Shown one piece after another: positions 8,249-16,870 of a stretch of DNA of 54,425 bases. Each line of letters opens with the position of its first letter. Position 1 is the stretch's first letter. Source of the DNA: an uncultured Eubacterium sp. (GTDB lineage: Bacteria > Bacillota > Clostridia > Lachnospirales > Lachnospiraceae); the NCBI GenBank assembly GCA_910586225.1, contig CAJUIL010000029.1, forward strand, positions 1-54,425, written 5' to 3'. The notes below the pieces were generated by a model. That model was given only the letters and a program-made list of their open reading frames with translations. It did no database searches and had not been told where the DNA came from. Position numbers and translations under genes: made by a program.

Positions 8249-9453
8249 GTATCCCAATGGATTTTATCAAACAATCTGGAGAAAAAAAGGCGGACATCCC
8301 TTTTTTTGCATGTGCAGAACATGATGGTAAACTTTATTTTTCATCCTGGCTGATAAACGGTTTTTGTTCTCTTGATTTATCGAGCGGACAGGTCTTTTAT
8401 TATATGCGGTTTGAAAATGAATGTGAAGAACAGCACCTGCATGCGAAAGCAATAACATATAAAAATGAAATATGGTTTATACCCTGTAAAGGAAAATATA
8501 TTTCTATTGTAGATATTCAAACGAAAGAAATAACGAGCATGGAATTACCGGATGCGGATCAGTACCAATATAAATTTTGGACTGCGGCAGTAGTAACAAA
8601 TAGAAAATATTTGTGGCTGATACCATGGAAATATGGGGAGCTGCTTAAAATTAATATGGAAACAAAAAGCATCGATCATATTCAGGATAACCCCGTTAAC
8701 TATATCCATAAAACAGAAGAGACGTATTTTGTTGACGCCGTTAAAGTAAAGAATGATATCTGGCTGTTTTCGCAGGAGGCCAAAGAAATTTATATTTATG
8801 ACACGATAGAGGAAAAAACAAGAACCATACCTTGGGGACATGGAAAGGACAGAGTGAATAAATTGATATATGCAGGAGAAGCGGTATGGTTCTTTCCGAC
8901 TAAACTATCTTCCAGTATTGTAAAAAAAGATATATTTACAGGGGAAGAGTCCTGCTTTGCACTGCCGAAAGAAAATCTGGAAAAGTTGTCAGAAAGATGT
9001 TATATTGCAGAATATCTGGGCGATTGGATATGGATGGCGCCGTTTGAGGGGAGAAACTTCATACGTATTCATATTCATTCAGGCAAGATAGAAGAGATCG
9101 ATGAGCTGCATAGAAAGGCTTGTTTATCACAATATCCATATGAACGGTTTCAAACAGCATATAAAACAGAAGAGCGCTTGTTTTTCCTTTCTGATAAAGA
9201 AGGCACTGCTATGTTTTGTTATCACAAGGACAGCGGCCGCGTTACATTTTATGAGCTGTCGCTTAGCTGGAAAGAATATGCAAAATATTTAGTGATAAAA
9301 GCAGATTGTCCACTTAGTGAAGAGACAGTCCGATTACCGGATTTTATGCAGGGAATGATGCAAAGGAAGCTCATAATCAGTCATTCGCTGAATCGTAACC
9401 GTATCAATAGTATTGGGGATAGAATTTGGGATGCGCTGCGGGGGGGGGCTTGA
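8245..9453 (+). CDS. Cytosolic beta-propeller-like protein, 3' end in poly-G tract
   Basis: Start ATG 8245 overlaps the stop of the preceding gene as ATGA. The 402-residue product has no signal peptide or membrane segment. It shows repeated short blocks with W-x-x-P or I-W-F/L spacing (EIWFIPCKGKY, YLWLIPWKYGE, DIWLFSQEAKE, AVWFFPTKL, WIWMAPFEGR), each followed by D/E-I-x-T turns. This is the pattern of a six- or seven-blade beta-propeller. No catalytic motif is recognised, so it may be a scaffold or sugar-binding protein. The last codons lie in a run of nine G (9440-9448). Removing one G would extend the protein by about 30 residues to a TGA that overlaps the start of the next gene by four bases, so the present stop may be a slipped state. 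Confidence 0.65.
   Translation: MSIPMDFIKQSGEKKADIPFFACAEHDGKLYFSSWLINGFCSLDLSSGQVFYYMRFENECEEQHLHAKAITYKNEIWFIPCKGKYISIVDIQTKEITSMELPDADQYQYKFWTAAVVTNRKYLWLIPWKYGELLKINMETKSIDHIQDNPVNYIHKTEETYFVDAVKVKNDIWLFSQEAKEIYIYDTIEEKTRTIPWGHGKDRVNKLIYAGEAVWFFPTKLSSSIVKKDIFTGEESCFALPKENLEKLSERCYIAEYLGDWIWMAPFEGRNFIRIHIHSGKIEEIDELHRKACLSQYPYERFQTAYKTEERLFFLSDKEGTAMFCYHKDSGRVTFYELSLSWKEYAKYLVIKADCPLSEETVRLPDFMQGMMQRKLIISHSLNRNRINSIGDRIWDALRGGA
9440..9448 (+). repeat. Poly-G tract (G9) deciding the 3' end of propeller gene
   Basis: Nine G bases sit three codons before the present stop (TGA 9451-9453). With eight G the frame stays open for about 30 codons and ends at TGA 9537-9539, exactly overlapping the ATG at 9536 of the next gene. 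That overlap is the same ATGA coupling used elsewhere in this operon. Confidence 0.7.
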
Positions 9454-9535
9454 TATGGATAAGGGTATTTAGTGTGCGGGAATTGATGGACAGGGGTATT
9501 TGGCGGTATATAATAGATAGAGAGGGATGCAGATC

Positions 9536-12091
9536 ATGATAAGGTTTTGCAATCGGGAGGTTTGCTGTGTATATGAAGAAGAAATGGACAGGCAGCAAAT
9601 CATAAAATATTTTTTGGATGGCCATCGAGAGGAAACAGTGTGTGTGCTGGACAAAGAAGGCAAGTTTGCAGGCAGTATTAGATACAGTATGATTTTGGGC
9701 CGAGAGTTGTCGGAAGCTATTAGCAGGGAACATATCGTTTTGGGAGAAACAACATGGGAAGAAGGACGCAGATGTTTTGAACGCTGCGCAGTAGCGTTCG
9801 GGGGACCTGCTATGATACCGATTGCAGATAAGGATGGAAATCTTGTATGCTTTGCATATCAGGATGATGAGGCGAACCGGGAACTTCGGATGCTGCATGA
9901 ATTAATGGAACAAGAAAATGCATTGGGGTTTCGGGACGTCTATCCGCAATATGAGCATGTTACGGTACATGGCTGCAATGAACTGGCGTATCAATATGTG
10001 ATGTATCTTAAAAAAGAGGGGATACCTGTTAACGTTACAGGAGATATATGGGAGAGCCTGCGAAACAATTCGATTGTGGGAGAAGCCGAGGAATGCGGAG
10101 CAGTCGATTATAAGGATTATGTAATATATGCAGAAGGAACAAAGCAGAAAGAAGAAAACATGAAATTGCGGCAGAGTGTATCTGCAGAATTCGAATGTGT
10201 GGATAAAATATATGAGAAAAATATAGCAGAAGGCGTCATTTGCGACGCCGCGTGGAGTCTGGAAGAGGTATTGTCTATATTCCGTGAAAAACCAGTCGGT
10301 ATTCTCATGCAAGGGAACGCATTCCTGTATGCCTATGATTTGCTGCTAAGTTATAAAATAGACGTCTGTTGTTTCGTAACGGAAAATATCAATGCAGAGA
10401 AACGTATGATCTGTGGAAAACCGGCCTTAGTAAGACAGGAAGCGCAGGCAAGGTGGCGCGATATTATTTTTATAGATTCAAATGCGAAGAATAGTGCATG
10501 GGGATTTGGCCAGACGGATCGGTACAGTTATTTTGGATTTAAAAGAAATCAGCGGTTCTTTTTGCTGAGAGATTATATAGAAATTCCATCGGATAGTTTT
10601 ATGAATATCATAAATCACAGAATGCAAAAACCGGAGGGAAGAATTGTCCTTGCAGGCGATATACGGCTGTGCCTGCGGATGCAGCAGATATTGGGCTTAC
10701 GGCCTGAATATTGCGGGCGGGTTGTGTATTGTGATATTTTGGAAAAGGATACATATCAAATAGATGGAATGATTCCGATATCTGTAAATCAGATTGAAAA
10801 GGAAGACGTTTGTCTGCTGTTACTTCCAAAATATTATGGATGCGTGATCGATTGTGCGGGAACGAAGATGCCATACCACCAATATCTTTTGGATGCATAC
10901 AAAAGCAGATTGAAGAAATATGAGATCGTTCGTATGATTAATTACGCTTTTGAGAATATGAAATTTTTAGATAGTATGGAACAATCGGATCATGAAAAGA
11001 TGGAGCTGGTACCAGACAAAATACTTTTAGCGGAAATAAACAGCTTTAGCGGCAATGAGTTTTTGAATCAGATATTGGAGGATCATCCGAATATAATTAT
11101 GCTGCCAAATGGAAGTTATTTGCGCAGTAATTTATATTCTCTTTGTATTAGGCTGGAAATGGAGCCTGGCGATAAAATACTGGAAACGTTTTGGAAATTA
11201 TACAAAGAGGAATCGCAATATTATAATGATGAGGATGAGGAAGGCATATTTACAGAAATAGATCTATTTAACAAAAGCATGGCGGAACTGCTTGAAAAAA
11301 GAGACAGATTTACATCCTGGGAGTTATTTGTTATCATACATATTGCTTTTGCTGAAATGCAGGGAAGAATGATAAATGATGTATCCAAGATGATTCTATA
11401 TTGGGAACCTCATTATGCGGATCCGCGTGAACGTTATGCAGAATGGCTTGATAAAATAGGCAGCCAGGGGTTTATTATTAACATGGTACGTAATGCATAT
11501 TTAAGAGCTGGGTCGGCCCTGGATAAGTTATATGTGCTCGATAATGAAGCAGTTAGAAAAACGGAGCAGGTTTTGAAGTTTCCAAATGGAGACAAGAAAC
11601 AGTATAAAAATTGGACGAGGATTGTTCTGAAGTTTGAAAATATGAAACTTGATTTTGAGAAGGAATGGAAGATGTTTTGCAGCAGGACCGGGATCGATTG
11701 TCCGGATAACTTTCAGGGGCGCTTCTTAAATGAACGCAATCCAATTTTTAGTTTGGCTTCGGTATATCGTACATGGGAAGAACATTTTTCTGCCTTTGAT
11801 TATTTTCGCATTTGTTTGATTACCGGACCGTGGCAAAAGGAGTATGGATATCCATATACAGAAAGCCTTGCTTATAGCCGCAGTGAGCTGGAAACAATAT
11901 TTTCTAAAAAATTTCGGTTTGAAAATAACTGGGTATTCGAGAATAAGGAATCTGAGTTAAAATATTGGAACTGGAGACAAAAAATAATAGGAGAGCTGTT
12001 ATGGAGCATACGTAGAAAGGAAATACTTGGAGAATCTGCAGATAAGGTAGAACAGCATGAAATACAAGACTGCAGTATAAAAAGAATATAG
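9536..12091 (+). CDS. Multidomain protein: CBS-like, Rossmann-like, sulfotransferase-like
   Basis: ATG 9536 is preferred because AGAGAGGG lies nine bases upstream; ATG 9527 sits too close to that site. The product has about 851 residues. Residues 1-130 contain two DKEGKFAGSI- and DKDGNLVCFA-type turns that recall paired CBS motifs. Residues about 215-460 hold two degenerate Rossmann-like segments (VGILMQGNAF and RIVLAGDIRL, the second followed by CDIL and a V-C-L-L-L-L-P strand) related in layout to the island's FGAG module. From about residue 495, the segment SGNEFLNQILEDHPNI resembles the 5'-phosphosulfate loop and following helix of sulfotransferases, though the usual R/K-S-G-T residues are altered. 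Transfer of sulfate or a related group is an inference. No homologue is recognised over the full length. Confidence 0.45.
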   Translation: MIRFCNREVCCVYEEEMDRQQIIKYFLDGHREETVCVLDKEGKFAGSIRYSMILGRELSEAISREHIVLGETTWEEGRRCFERCAVAFGGPAMIPIADKDGNLVCFAYQDDEANRELRMLHELMEQENALGFRDVYPQYEHVTVHGCNELAYQYVMYLKKEGIPVNVTGDIWESLRNNSIVGEAEECGAVDYKDYVIYAEGTKQKEENMKLRQSVSAEFECVDKIYEKNIAEGVICDAAWSLEEVLSIFREKPVGILMQGNAFLYAYDLLLSYKIDVCCFVTENINAEKRMICGKPALVRQEAQARWRDIIFIDSNAKNSAWGFGQTDRYSYFGFKRNQRFFLLRDYIEIPSDSFMNIINHRMQKPEGRIVLAGDIRLCLRMQQILGLRPEYCGRVVYCDILEKDTYQIDGMIPISVNQIEKEDVCLLLLPKYYGCVIDCAGTKMPYHQYLLDAYKSRLKKYEIVRMINYAFENMKFLDSMEQSDHEKMELVPDKILLAEINSFSGNEFLNQILEDHPNIIMLPNGSYLRSNLYSLCIRLEMEPGDKILETFWKLYKEESQYYNDEDEEGIFTEIDLFNKSMAELLEKRDRFTSWELFVIIHIAFAEMQGRMINDVSKMILYWEPHYADPRERYAEWLDKIGSQGFIINMVRNAYLRAGSALDKLYVLDNEAVRKTEQVLKFPNGDKKQYKNWTRIVLKFENMKLDFEKEWKMFCSRTGIDCPDNFQGRFLNERNPIFSLASVYRTWEEHFSAFDYFRICLITGPWQKEYGYPYTESLAYSRSELETIFSKKFRFENNWVFENKESELKYWNWRQKIIGELLWSIRRKEILGESADKVEQHEIQDCSIKRI

Positions 12092-12164
12092 GTTCCAGTG
12101 CTTTGCAGCTTTTGCAAAAAAGTCGTAAAGCGCCGGATAGGTTAAAAAGTTCAAGGAAATATGT

Positions 12165-12191
12165 TAAGATAATTTATGTGTAGGCCGATAT
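12165..12191 (+). promoter_or_regulatory. Sigma-D (flagellar) promoter, copy 1
   Basis: TAAG (12165-12168), a 15-base spacer and GCCGATAT (12184-12191) match the Firmicute sigma-D consensus TAAA-N15-GCCGATAT at all but one position. It is the first of two copies in a tandem duplication. Confidence 0.65.
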
Positions 12192-12197
12192 ATGCTA

Positions 12198-12224
12198 TAA
12201 GATAATTTATGCGTAGGCCGATAT
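12198..12224 (+). promoter_or_regulatory. Sigma-D (flagellar) promoter, copy 2
   Basis: The second copy repeats TAAG-N15-GCCGATAT exactly, 33 bases downstream. It places the radical SAM and glycosyltransferase genes downstream, or a short terminated transcript, under flagellar control. Confidence 0.65.
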
Positions 12225-12296
12225 ATGTTATATGTATAAGACTATCATGGAAGATATCTTAACTTATATGGAAGTGAACAACCAGGAACAATCTGA

Positions 12297-12338
12297 AGTC
12301 CGTGATTATCTTTTTAGGAAAACACGGATTTTTTATTT
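12297..12338 (+). terminator. Rho-independent terminator or attenuator
   Basis: AGTCCGTG (12297-12304) pairs with CACGGATT (12323-12330), with one G-T pair, and is followed by six T. It lies between the tandem sigma-D promoters and the next gene, so transcription from those promoters would give an RNA of roughly 100 bases unless it reads through. Confidence 0.6.
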
Positions 12339-12399
12339 ATGCAGACAGATATGTGGAAATCTTTAAAAAGTCTGAATAGAAACGGAGAGGAAAGTAAAG

Positions 12400-13518
12400 A
12401 TGTCCAAACAGATTATTATTTTCGGCTGCTCTCATTTGGGACAGCAGATTTATAGGCAGATCAAGGAACGGAAAGCTGATTTGCGGGTTTGTTTTTTAGA
12501 CAATGATACAGATAAAAGAAAACAAGAGTTCTGCGGGGAACAGGTAATCAGTTTGGAGGAAGCTGCGGCAAATTACAGAGAGGCTTTTTACATTACCGCA
12601 AGCTACCGCTTCTGCCGGGAGATGCGGGATCAGTTAGAAGAGGCAGGCATTGCAGAATCCAATATTTTTTTTCCGAATTTGCTTGTGAAAAGGCTGGAAG
12701 ACGAGCTGTATGAGGCAAATGAGAAAATAAAACGCAGGATGCCTAGAAAGCAATTAAAATTTGCTGTAGATTTAGCGGAACATTGTAATTTAAATTGTCA
12801 GAACTGCGACCATTTTGCCCCTCTTGCAAGGGAATATTTTACAGATTTAAAACAATATGAAGCGGATTTAAAGCGGATACAGGAATTATTTGGCGACAAT
12901 GTCGCCCAGATAGATTTGGAAGGCGGAGAACCCCTGCTGAACCCACAGTCTGTAGATTTTATTAAGGTTACCTATGCATACTTTCCAAAAGCGCTCATCA
13001 ATATTTTTACGAATGGAATACTGCTTCCGAAGATGGAGGAGGGGTTTTGGGATATATGCAGGCAGTGCGGAGTTGTTCTTGAGGTGACGAAGTATCCGAT
13101 TGCACTGGATTATGATAGAATCGAGCATTTGGCAAAAGAGAAGGGGGTTGTATTGCATTATTTCGGCGGAAATGTAGTAAAAACTTCCAGACACCAGCCG
13201 CTGGACTTAAATGGCGGGCAGGATCAATGGGAAAGTTTTTGCAGCTGTTTTCTGGCGAACGAATGCATCATGCTGAAAAAGGGCAGACTTTATACTTGTA
13301 CAGTACTTCCGAATATCGAGCATTTTAATCGTTATTTTGCTAAGGATGTCGAAGTATCAGCAAAGGATTCGATTGATATCTATGAGGCGGAATCTGCGCA
13401 GGAGATACTGGAATTTTTGTGCCATCCAATGCCGGCCTGCCGGTATTGCAAAGTGCTGGAGCGGACAGGCGGGCATATCTGGGGAACGTCAAAAAGAGCG
13501 ATAGAAGAGTGGATATAG
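12400..13518 (+). CDS. FGAG-module / radical SAM protein (1 of 3)
   Basis: This 372-residue protein begins after GGAGAGG. Residues 4-110 are the Rossmann-like module (IIIFGCSHLG, FLDND). The radical SAM cluster motif CNLNCQNC places the iron-sulfur ligands at C129, C133 and C136, and LEGGEPLLNP is the GGE motif that helps bind SAM. Late cysteines (CIMLKKGRLYTC, and CRYCKV near the end) suggest auxiliary cluster ligands of the SPASM/Twitch kind. It is one of three proteins in this window with the same order of domains and similar length; the others begin at 26809 and 27992. The substrate is unknown; modification of a sugar or of a carrier-bound intermediate is an inference from context. Confidence 0.75.
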   Translation: MSKQIIIFGCSHLGQQIYRQIKERKADLRVCFLDNDTDKRKQEFCGEQVISLEEAAANYREAFYITASYRFCREMRDQLEEAGIAESNIFFPNLLVKRLEDELYEANEKIKRRMPRKQLKFAVDLAEHCNLNCQNCDHFAPLAREYFTDLKQYEADLKRIQELFGDNVAQIDLEGGEPLLNPQSVDFIKVTYAYFPKALINIFTNGILLPKMEEGFWDICRQCGVVLEVTKYPIALDYDRIEHLAKEKGVVLHYFGGNVVKTSRHQPLDLNGGQDQWESFCSCFLANECIMLKKGRLYTCTVLPNIEHFNRYFAKDVEVSAKDSIDIYEAESAQEILEFLCHPMPACRYCKVLERTGGHIWGTSKRAIEEWI

Positions 13519-13546
13519 CAGATAGCAGGGAGGACGTTGATAGAAT

Positions 13547-13996
13547 ATGAAACTACTGATCTTTATGACGGCCAATGAGCAGAGAATGCGAAGATTACTG
13601 AATGAACAAAAAAGCCATGAAATTTACCTGGTGCTCCCTGAGAGTAAAAAAAGGAGTATGAAAGAGCTGTATCCGAATATTCATCTGATCGGCACGAAGA
13701 AAGAATATATGGATTATCCTACGCTGGTAAAGGAGGACCGGATCCCGCATATTTGTTATGATGAAATTTGGGTACCGTCATCGGCGGAAGACAATCTATA
13801 CGGTTATGCTGAGGTCTATGCCATAGTCTGTGAATTAAAATACCGAAAGCTGATCTGGGTATCAGGCAGCGGAAAACAAGTGGTCAGGCTCCATTCGGTA
13901 TGGCAGGGAATCAGGGACAGGTATGGGATTTGTATTTTTAAAATCGTCAGAGCAGCAACGAACATAGAGACAAAGCTAAAAGGATATAAGTGGTGA
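13547..13996 (+). CDS. Hypothetical protein, 149 residues
   Basis: A small soluble protein starting after GGGAGGA. It opens with a hydrophobic strand (MKLLIFMTANE) and continues with alternating alpha/beta blocks (YLVLPESKK, IHLIGTKKEY, EIWVPSSAEDN, KLIWVSGSGKQ). The pattern resembles half of a nucleotide-binding GT-B-like fold, but no family signature is recognised and no catalytic residue can be named. It lies 28 bases after the radical SAM gene and four bases before the asparagine synthase gene, so it is very likely co-transcribed with both. Confidence 0.6.
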   Translation: MKLLIFMTANEQRMRRLLNEQKSHEIYLVLPESKKRSMKELYPNIHLIGTKKEYMDYPTLVKEDRIPHICYDEIWVPSSAEDNLYGYAEVYAIVCELKYRKLIWVSGSGKQVVRLHSVWQGIRDRYGICIFKIVRAATNIETKLKGYKW

Positions 13997-14000
13997 TCGC

Positions 14001-15929
14001 ATGTGTGGAATTGTTGGTATCATTAAGAAAAAGGGCAGAGAAGCGGATGGACATTTGATCAGGCGCATGAATGATAAAATACGCCATCGTGGTCCCGATG
14101 ATTCTGGGATCTATGTGGAAGGCAGCGTGGGCCTGGGACACCGCCGCCTTTCGATTTTGGATCTGTCAAAAGCAGGAAAGCAGCCAATGTCCAGTATAGA
14201 CGGGCGTTTTGTGATTGTTTTTAATGGTGAAATCTATAATTTTGTGGAATTAAAAAAACAACTGCAGCAGAAGGGGGCGCGGTTTAAAAATGAAACAGAT
14301 ACGGAGGTTATTATAGAGGCTTACCGTTATTGGGGGACAAAATGTACGAAACGGTTTAATGGGATGTGGGCGTTTGCCTTGTATGACAGGGAGAAAAACA
14401 GTGTTTTTTTCTCACGGGACCGTTTCGGCGTGAAGCCATTATATTTTTATGAAAACAAAGAGGAGCTGGTATTCGCTTCTGAGATTAAGTGTATATTGGA
14501 AATTTATCCGCAGGAGCGCATACCGAATATGACAGAGATCCGGCGGTATATGGTGTGCGTGCAGGAGGATGCGGACGAGAATACGTTTTATAAAAATATA
14601 AAGAGTTTTCCTAAGAGCTATAATATGGTATATGATTTGCATTCCGGTAAGAAGAAGCTGGAGGAATACTGGAAAATAGATGTGCCGGCTTTTAAAAAGA
14701 AATGGAAGACAGATAACCCCTACCGTTTGTGCAGAGCGTTACTGGAAGATGCGGTACGCCTTCGCCTTCGGGCGGATGTGGAGGTTGGGGCGAGCCTTTC
14801 CGGCGGTTTAGATTCCAGCACATTGGTGGGTATTGTCAGCAAGAAGTTTGGTACAAGAATGCACACTTTTTCTTCTATTTATGAAGAAAAAGACTGCGAT
14901 GAAAAAGAGTTTATTGATTGTATGAATGACTACACGGGTTCCTGCCGCCACTATATATATCCGGACCGGGAGAAAGATTTGATTCAGGATTTGAAGGATA
15001 TGACGTATTACCATGATGGACCATGCCATGCGGCCAGTCCTTACAGCGGATTTTGTGTATATCGGGGAGTTGGCGATACGGTAACAGTCATGCTGGATGG
15101 ACAGGGCGCGGATGAGATTTTTGGCGGTTATATGTATTATTATATGAGTAAGCTGCGGGATATGCGGGAGAAAGACGGCTGGCTGGCGAGAGTCAAAATG
15201 ATTTGCCTGCTTGCACAGATGCAGGCTGTCTGGCCGCAATTTTTTAACAACGTAAGCAGCGACATACTTGTTGAGGCGTTAGGAGCCAGAGGCTACCGTT
15301 ATTTAAAGAGAAAGACAGCGTTTCCGAATCAGAGAGGAAGGCGGGGGATCAGGCCTTTCTTTTCCGATGAGTTTTGGAAAATCGATATGAAAGATGCAGG
15401 TAAGCCGGATGAGACGGTTCATGGTTATTTAAACGAGATTATGAATATGTCTCTGCGGCACACGATGCTCCCTAGAATTTTGCATGACGTCGACCGCAAC
15501 AGTATGGCAAGGTCTTTGGAAGTGCGCTTACCGTTTCTTGATTATCGTTTGGTAGAGTTTTCCTATACGTTAAGCAGCGAGCAGAAGATTCATCATATAT
15601 GGACAAAATATGTCCTTAGGAAGAGCTGCCGGAAATATCTTCCGAAAAAGATATGGAGCCGAAGGAATAAGATGGGATTTCCTGCACCTTTTGCAAAATG
15701 GATTAAGGATGAGAGGTACAAGGAGACAATTAAGGGCTATCTGGACAGTTTTACAAAGCGCGGGATTGTCAAACCGGAAGGTATCAAGGAAAGCTACGAA
15801 GCGCAGCTGAAAGGCGAGGAAGATTACGCAGAATTTTTGTTCCGCTGTACCATGCTGGAACTGTGGCTGCAGGAAGAAATAGATACGGATACCTATAGAT
15901 GGAATTTGAAGCAATGCCTGGAAGCATAG
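14001..15929 (+). CDS. asnB: Asparagine synthase (glutamine-hydrolysing) family
   Basis: This is a full-length 642-residue class II glutamine amidotransferase/synthetase. The N-terminal nucleophile is Cys2 (MCGIVGI) with RHRGPDD and FNGEIYNF downstream. The synthetase half has the pyrophosphate loop SGGLDSS at residues 267-273 and GQGADEIFGGY further on. The family adenylates a carboxylate and transfers ammonia from glutamine. Within surface-glycan clusters such proteins often amidate uronic acids or other carboxyl groups rather than making asparagine, so the substrate here may be a sugar acid. It is tightly linked to the small gene upstream (four-base gap) and to the decayed glycosyltransferase downstream. 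Confidence 0.88.
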   Translation: MCGIVGIIKKKGREADGHLIRRMNDKIRHRGPDDSGIYVEGSVGLGHRRLSILDLSKAGKQPMSSIDGRFVIVFNGEIYNFVELKKQLQQKGARFKNETDTEVIIEAYRYWGTKCTKRFNGMWAFALYDREKNSVFFSRDRFGVKPLYFYENKEELVFASEIKCILEIYPQERIPNMTEIRRYMVCVQEDADENTFYKNIKSFPKSYNMVYDLHSGKKKLEEYWKIDVPAFKKKWKTDNPYRLCRALLEDAVRLRLRADVEVGASLSGGLDSSTLVGIVSKKFGTRMHTFSSIYEEKDCDEKEFIDCMNDYTGSCRHYIYPDREKDLIQDLKDMTYYHDGPCHAASPYSGFCVYRGVGDTVTVMLDGQGADEIFGGYMYYYMSKLRDMREKDGWLARVKMICLLAQMQAVWPQFFNNVSSDILVEALGARGYRYLKRKTAFPNQRGRRGIRPFFSDEFWKIDMKDAGKPDETVHGYLNEIMNMSLRHTMLPRILHDVDRNSMARSLEVRLPFLDYRLVEFSYTLSSEQKIHHIWTKYVLRKSCRKYLPKKIWSRRNKMGFPAPFAKWIKDERYKETIKGYLDSFTKRGIVKPEGIKESYEAQLKGEEDYAEFLFRCTMLELWLQEEIDTDTYRWNLKQCLEA

Positions 15930-15943
15930 GGGGAATTGAGCGA

Positions 15944-16423
15944 GTGGATGCTGAGATTACAGCTATTATGCCGGTATATAATGCAGGAGAACATCTGAGA
16001 AAAGCGCTGGACTGTGTATTAGCGCAGGATTTTACATCTTATAAATTGTATTGCATGGATGATTGTTCTGATGATGGTTCCTATCAGGTTTTATTAGAGT
16101 ATCAGAAGAAAGATGAGAGAATACAGGTTTTCTCTAATTCAAAGAGGATGGGGGCGGCGTATACTAGAAATTTTGGCTTGAAATTGGTTGATACAAAATA
16201 TGTGAAGTTTTTAGATGCAGATGGAGAGTTTTTAAGGCATCCTTTTTGTTTTGAACAGCTATCTATTGAGAACCAGCTAAGGACAACAAATGTTCCATGG
16301 GGATTTATGATACGGAGTGCATTTTTAAAAGAGCAAAGTCTGGAATTCCAATCATTGCCCAGCAGAAATGATGTTTATTTTTTGGAGATGGCAAAAATGT
16401 TGTCAGTGAATATGGGGCAGTGA
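15944..16423 (+). pseudogene. Truncated family-2 glycosyltransferase (N-terminal fragment)
   Basis: I start at GTG 15944, which has AGGGGG upstream and gives an N-terminus aligning with the intact paralogues at 16871 and 18264; an ATG at 15899 would lie inside asnB. The fragment keeps MPVYNAGEHL, the MDDCSDDGS nucleotide-binding block and FLDADG. It then lacks about 50 residues present in the paralogues, resumes at PWGFMIRSAFLKE and SRNDVYFLEMAKML, and ends early in TGA. The remaining C-terminal part follows in a different frame. The gene is a decayed copy of the GT2-FGAG fusion that occurs twice more downstream. It is probably inactive. Confidence 0.75.
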
Positions 16424-16848
16424 TGGAGGAATGCAGTATCACAGATGGTATATTTTATATTTATGAATGTTTCAAAAATGGAACGATTCATGATATTATG
16501 ATGCAGGGCGGTAACTTCCGTGGCATACTGATAGAAAATAGTGGAAAAGTGCGGGAGTTATTCAGTTCTTTGCAGGAGAAAAAGGTGGCATTTTGGGGAG
16601 TTGGAAGACGCCTGCAGATTGTGATGGAGTTATTTAAGGATGATATAAATTTTGAATTTTGTTTTATTGATTCCAGAAAGGCCGGAAGTATCTACAAAGG
16701 CAGAGAGATTTCAAGTTATGAGCAGGTTGTGAATGAAAATGATGTTATCTTATTACTAAATCATATGTATGAGAGCGAGATTAGGGATATGATTGACCAT
16801 TACCATGGAAAAGAACAGGTTTTTATTTTTGATAGATTTATAAAATAA
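16423..16848 (+). pseudogene. Orphan C-terminal FGAG module of decayed glycosyltransferase
   Basis: ATG 16423 overlaps the TGA of the upstream fragment. The 141-residue product corresponds only to the C-terminal part of the paralogues at 16871 and 18264: FYIYECFKNGTI, then VRELFSSLQEKKVAFWG, the VGRRLQ loop, FCFIDSRKAGS and the VVNENDVILLLN strand. Some 110 residues between the fragments are missing. It may still be translated, because the frame is intact and there are overlapping start and stop codons, and it would then be a free module. Deletion of the middle of an ancestral gene is the simplest reading. Confidence 0.7.
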
Positions 16849-16870
16849 CAGGTGCATAAGGAGGACTGGA

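Larger units (their letters stand above)
12165..12230 (+). repeat. 33-bp tandem duplication carrying a sigma-D promoter motif
   Basis: Two adjacent 33-base units (12165-12197 and 12198-12230) differ at only two positions. Each contains TAAG, 15 bases, then GCCGATAT. The rest of 12092-12399 holds a terminator-like hairpin and no convincing gene. Confidence 0.85.

Noticed and set aside
9404..9898. Long minus-strand frame of about 160 codons opposite the propeller and sulfotransferase-like genes
   Set aside because: No ribosome binding site, a composition typical of a reverse-frame shadow, and well-supported genes on the plus strand.
12165..12230. CRISPR-like repeat
   Set aside because: There are only two adjacent copies with no spacer between them, so it is a tandem duplication.
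12247..12366. 39-codon frame (MEDILTYM...) running through the terminator hairpin
   Set aside because: No ribosome binding site, and its second half overlaps the hairpin. It could be a leader peptide, but nothing in the sequence supports translation.
14808..15239. Minus-strand frame of about 140 codons inside asnB
   Set aside because: It lies wholly inside a conserved enzyme gene and has no start signals.
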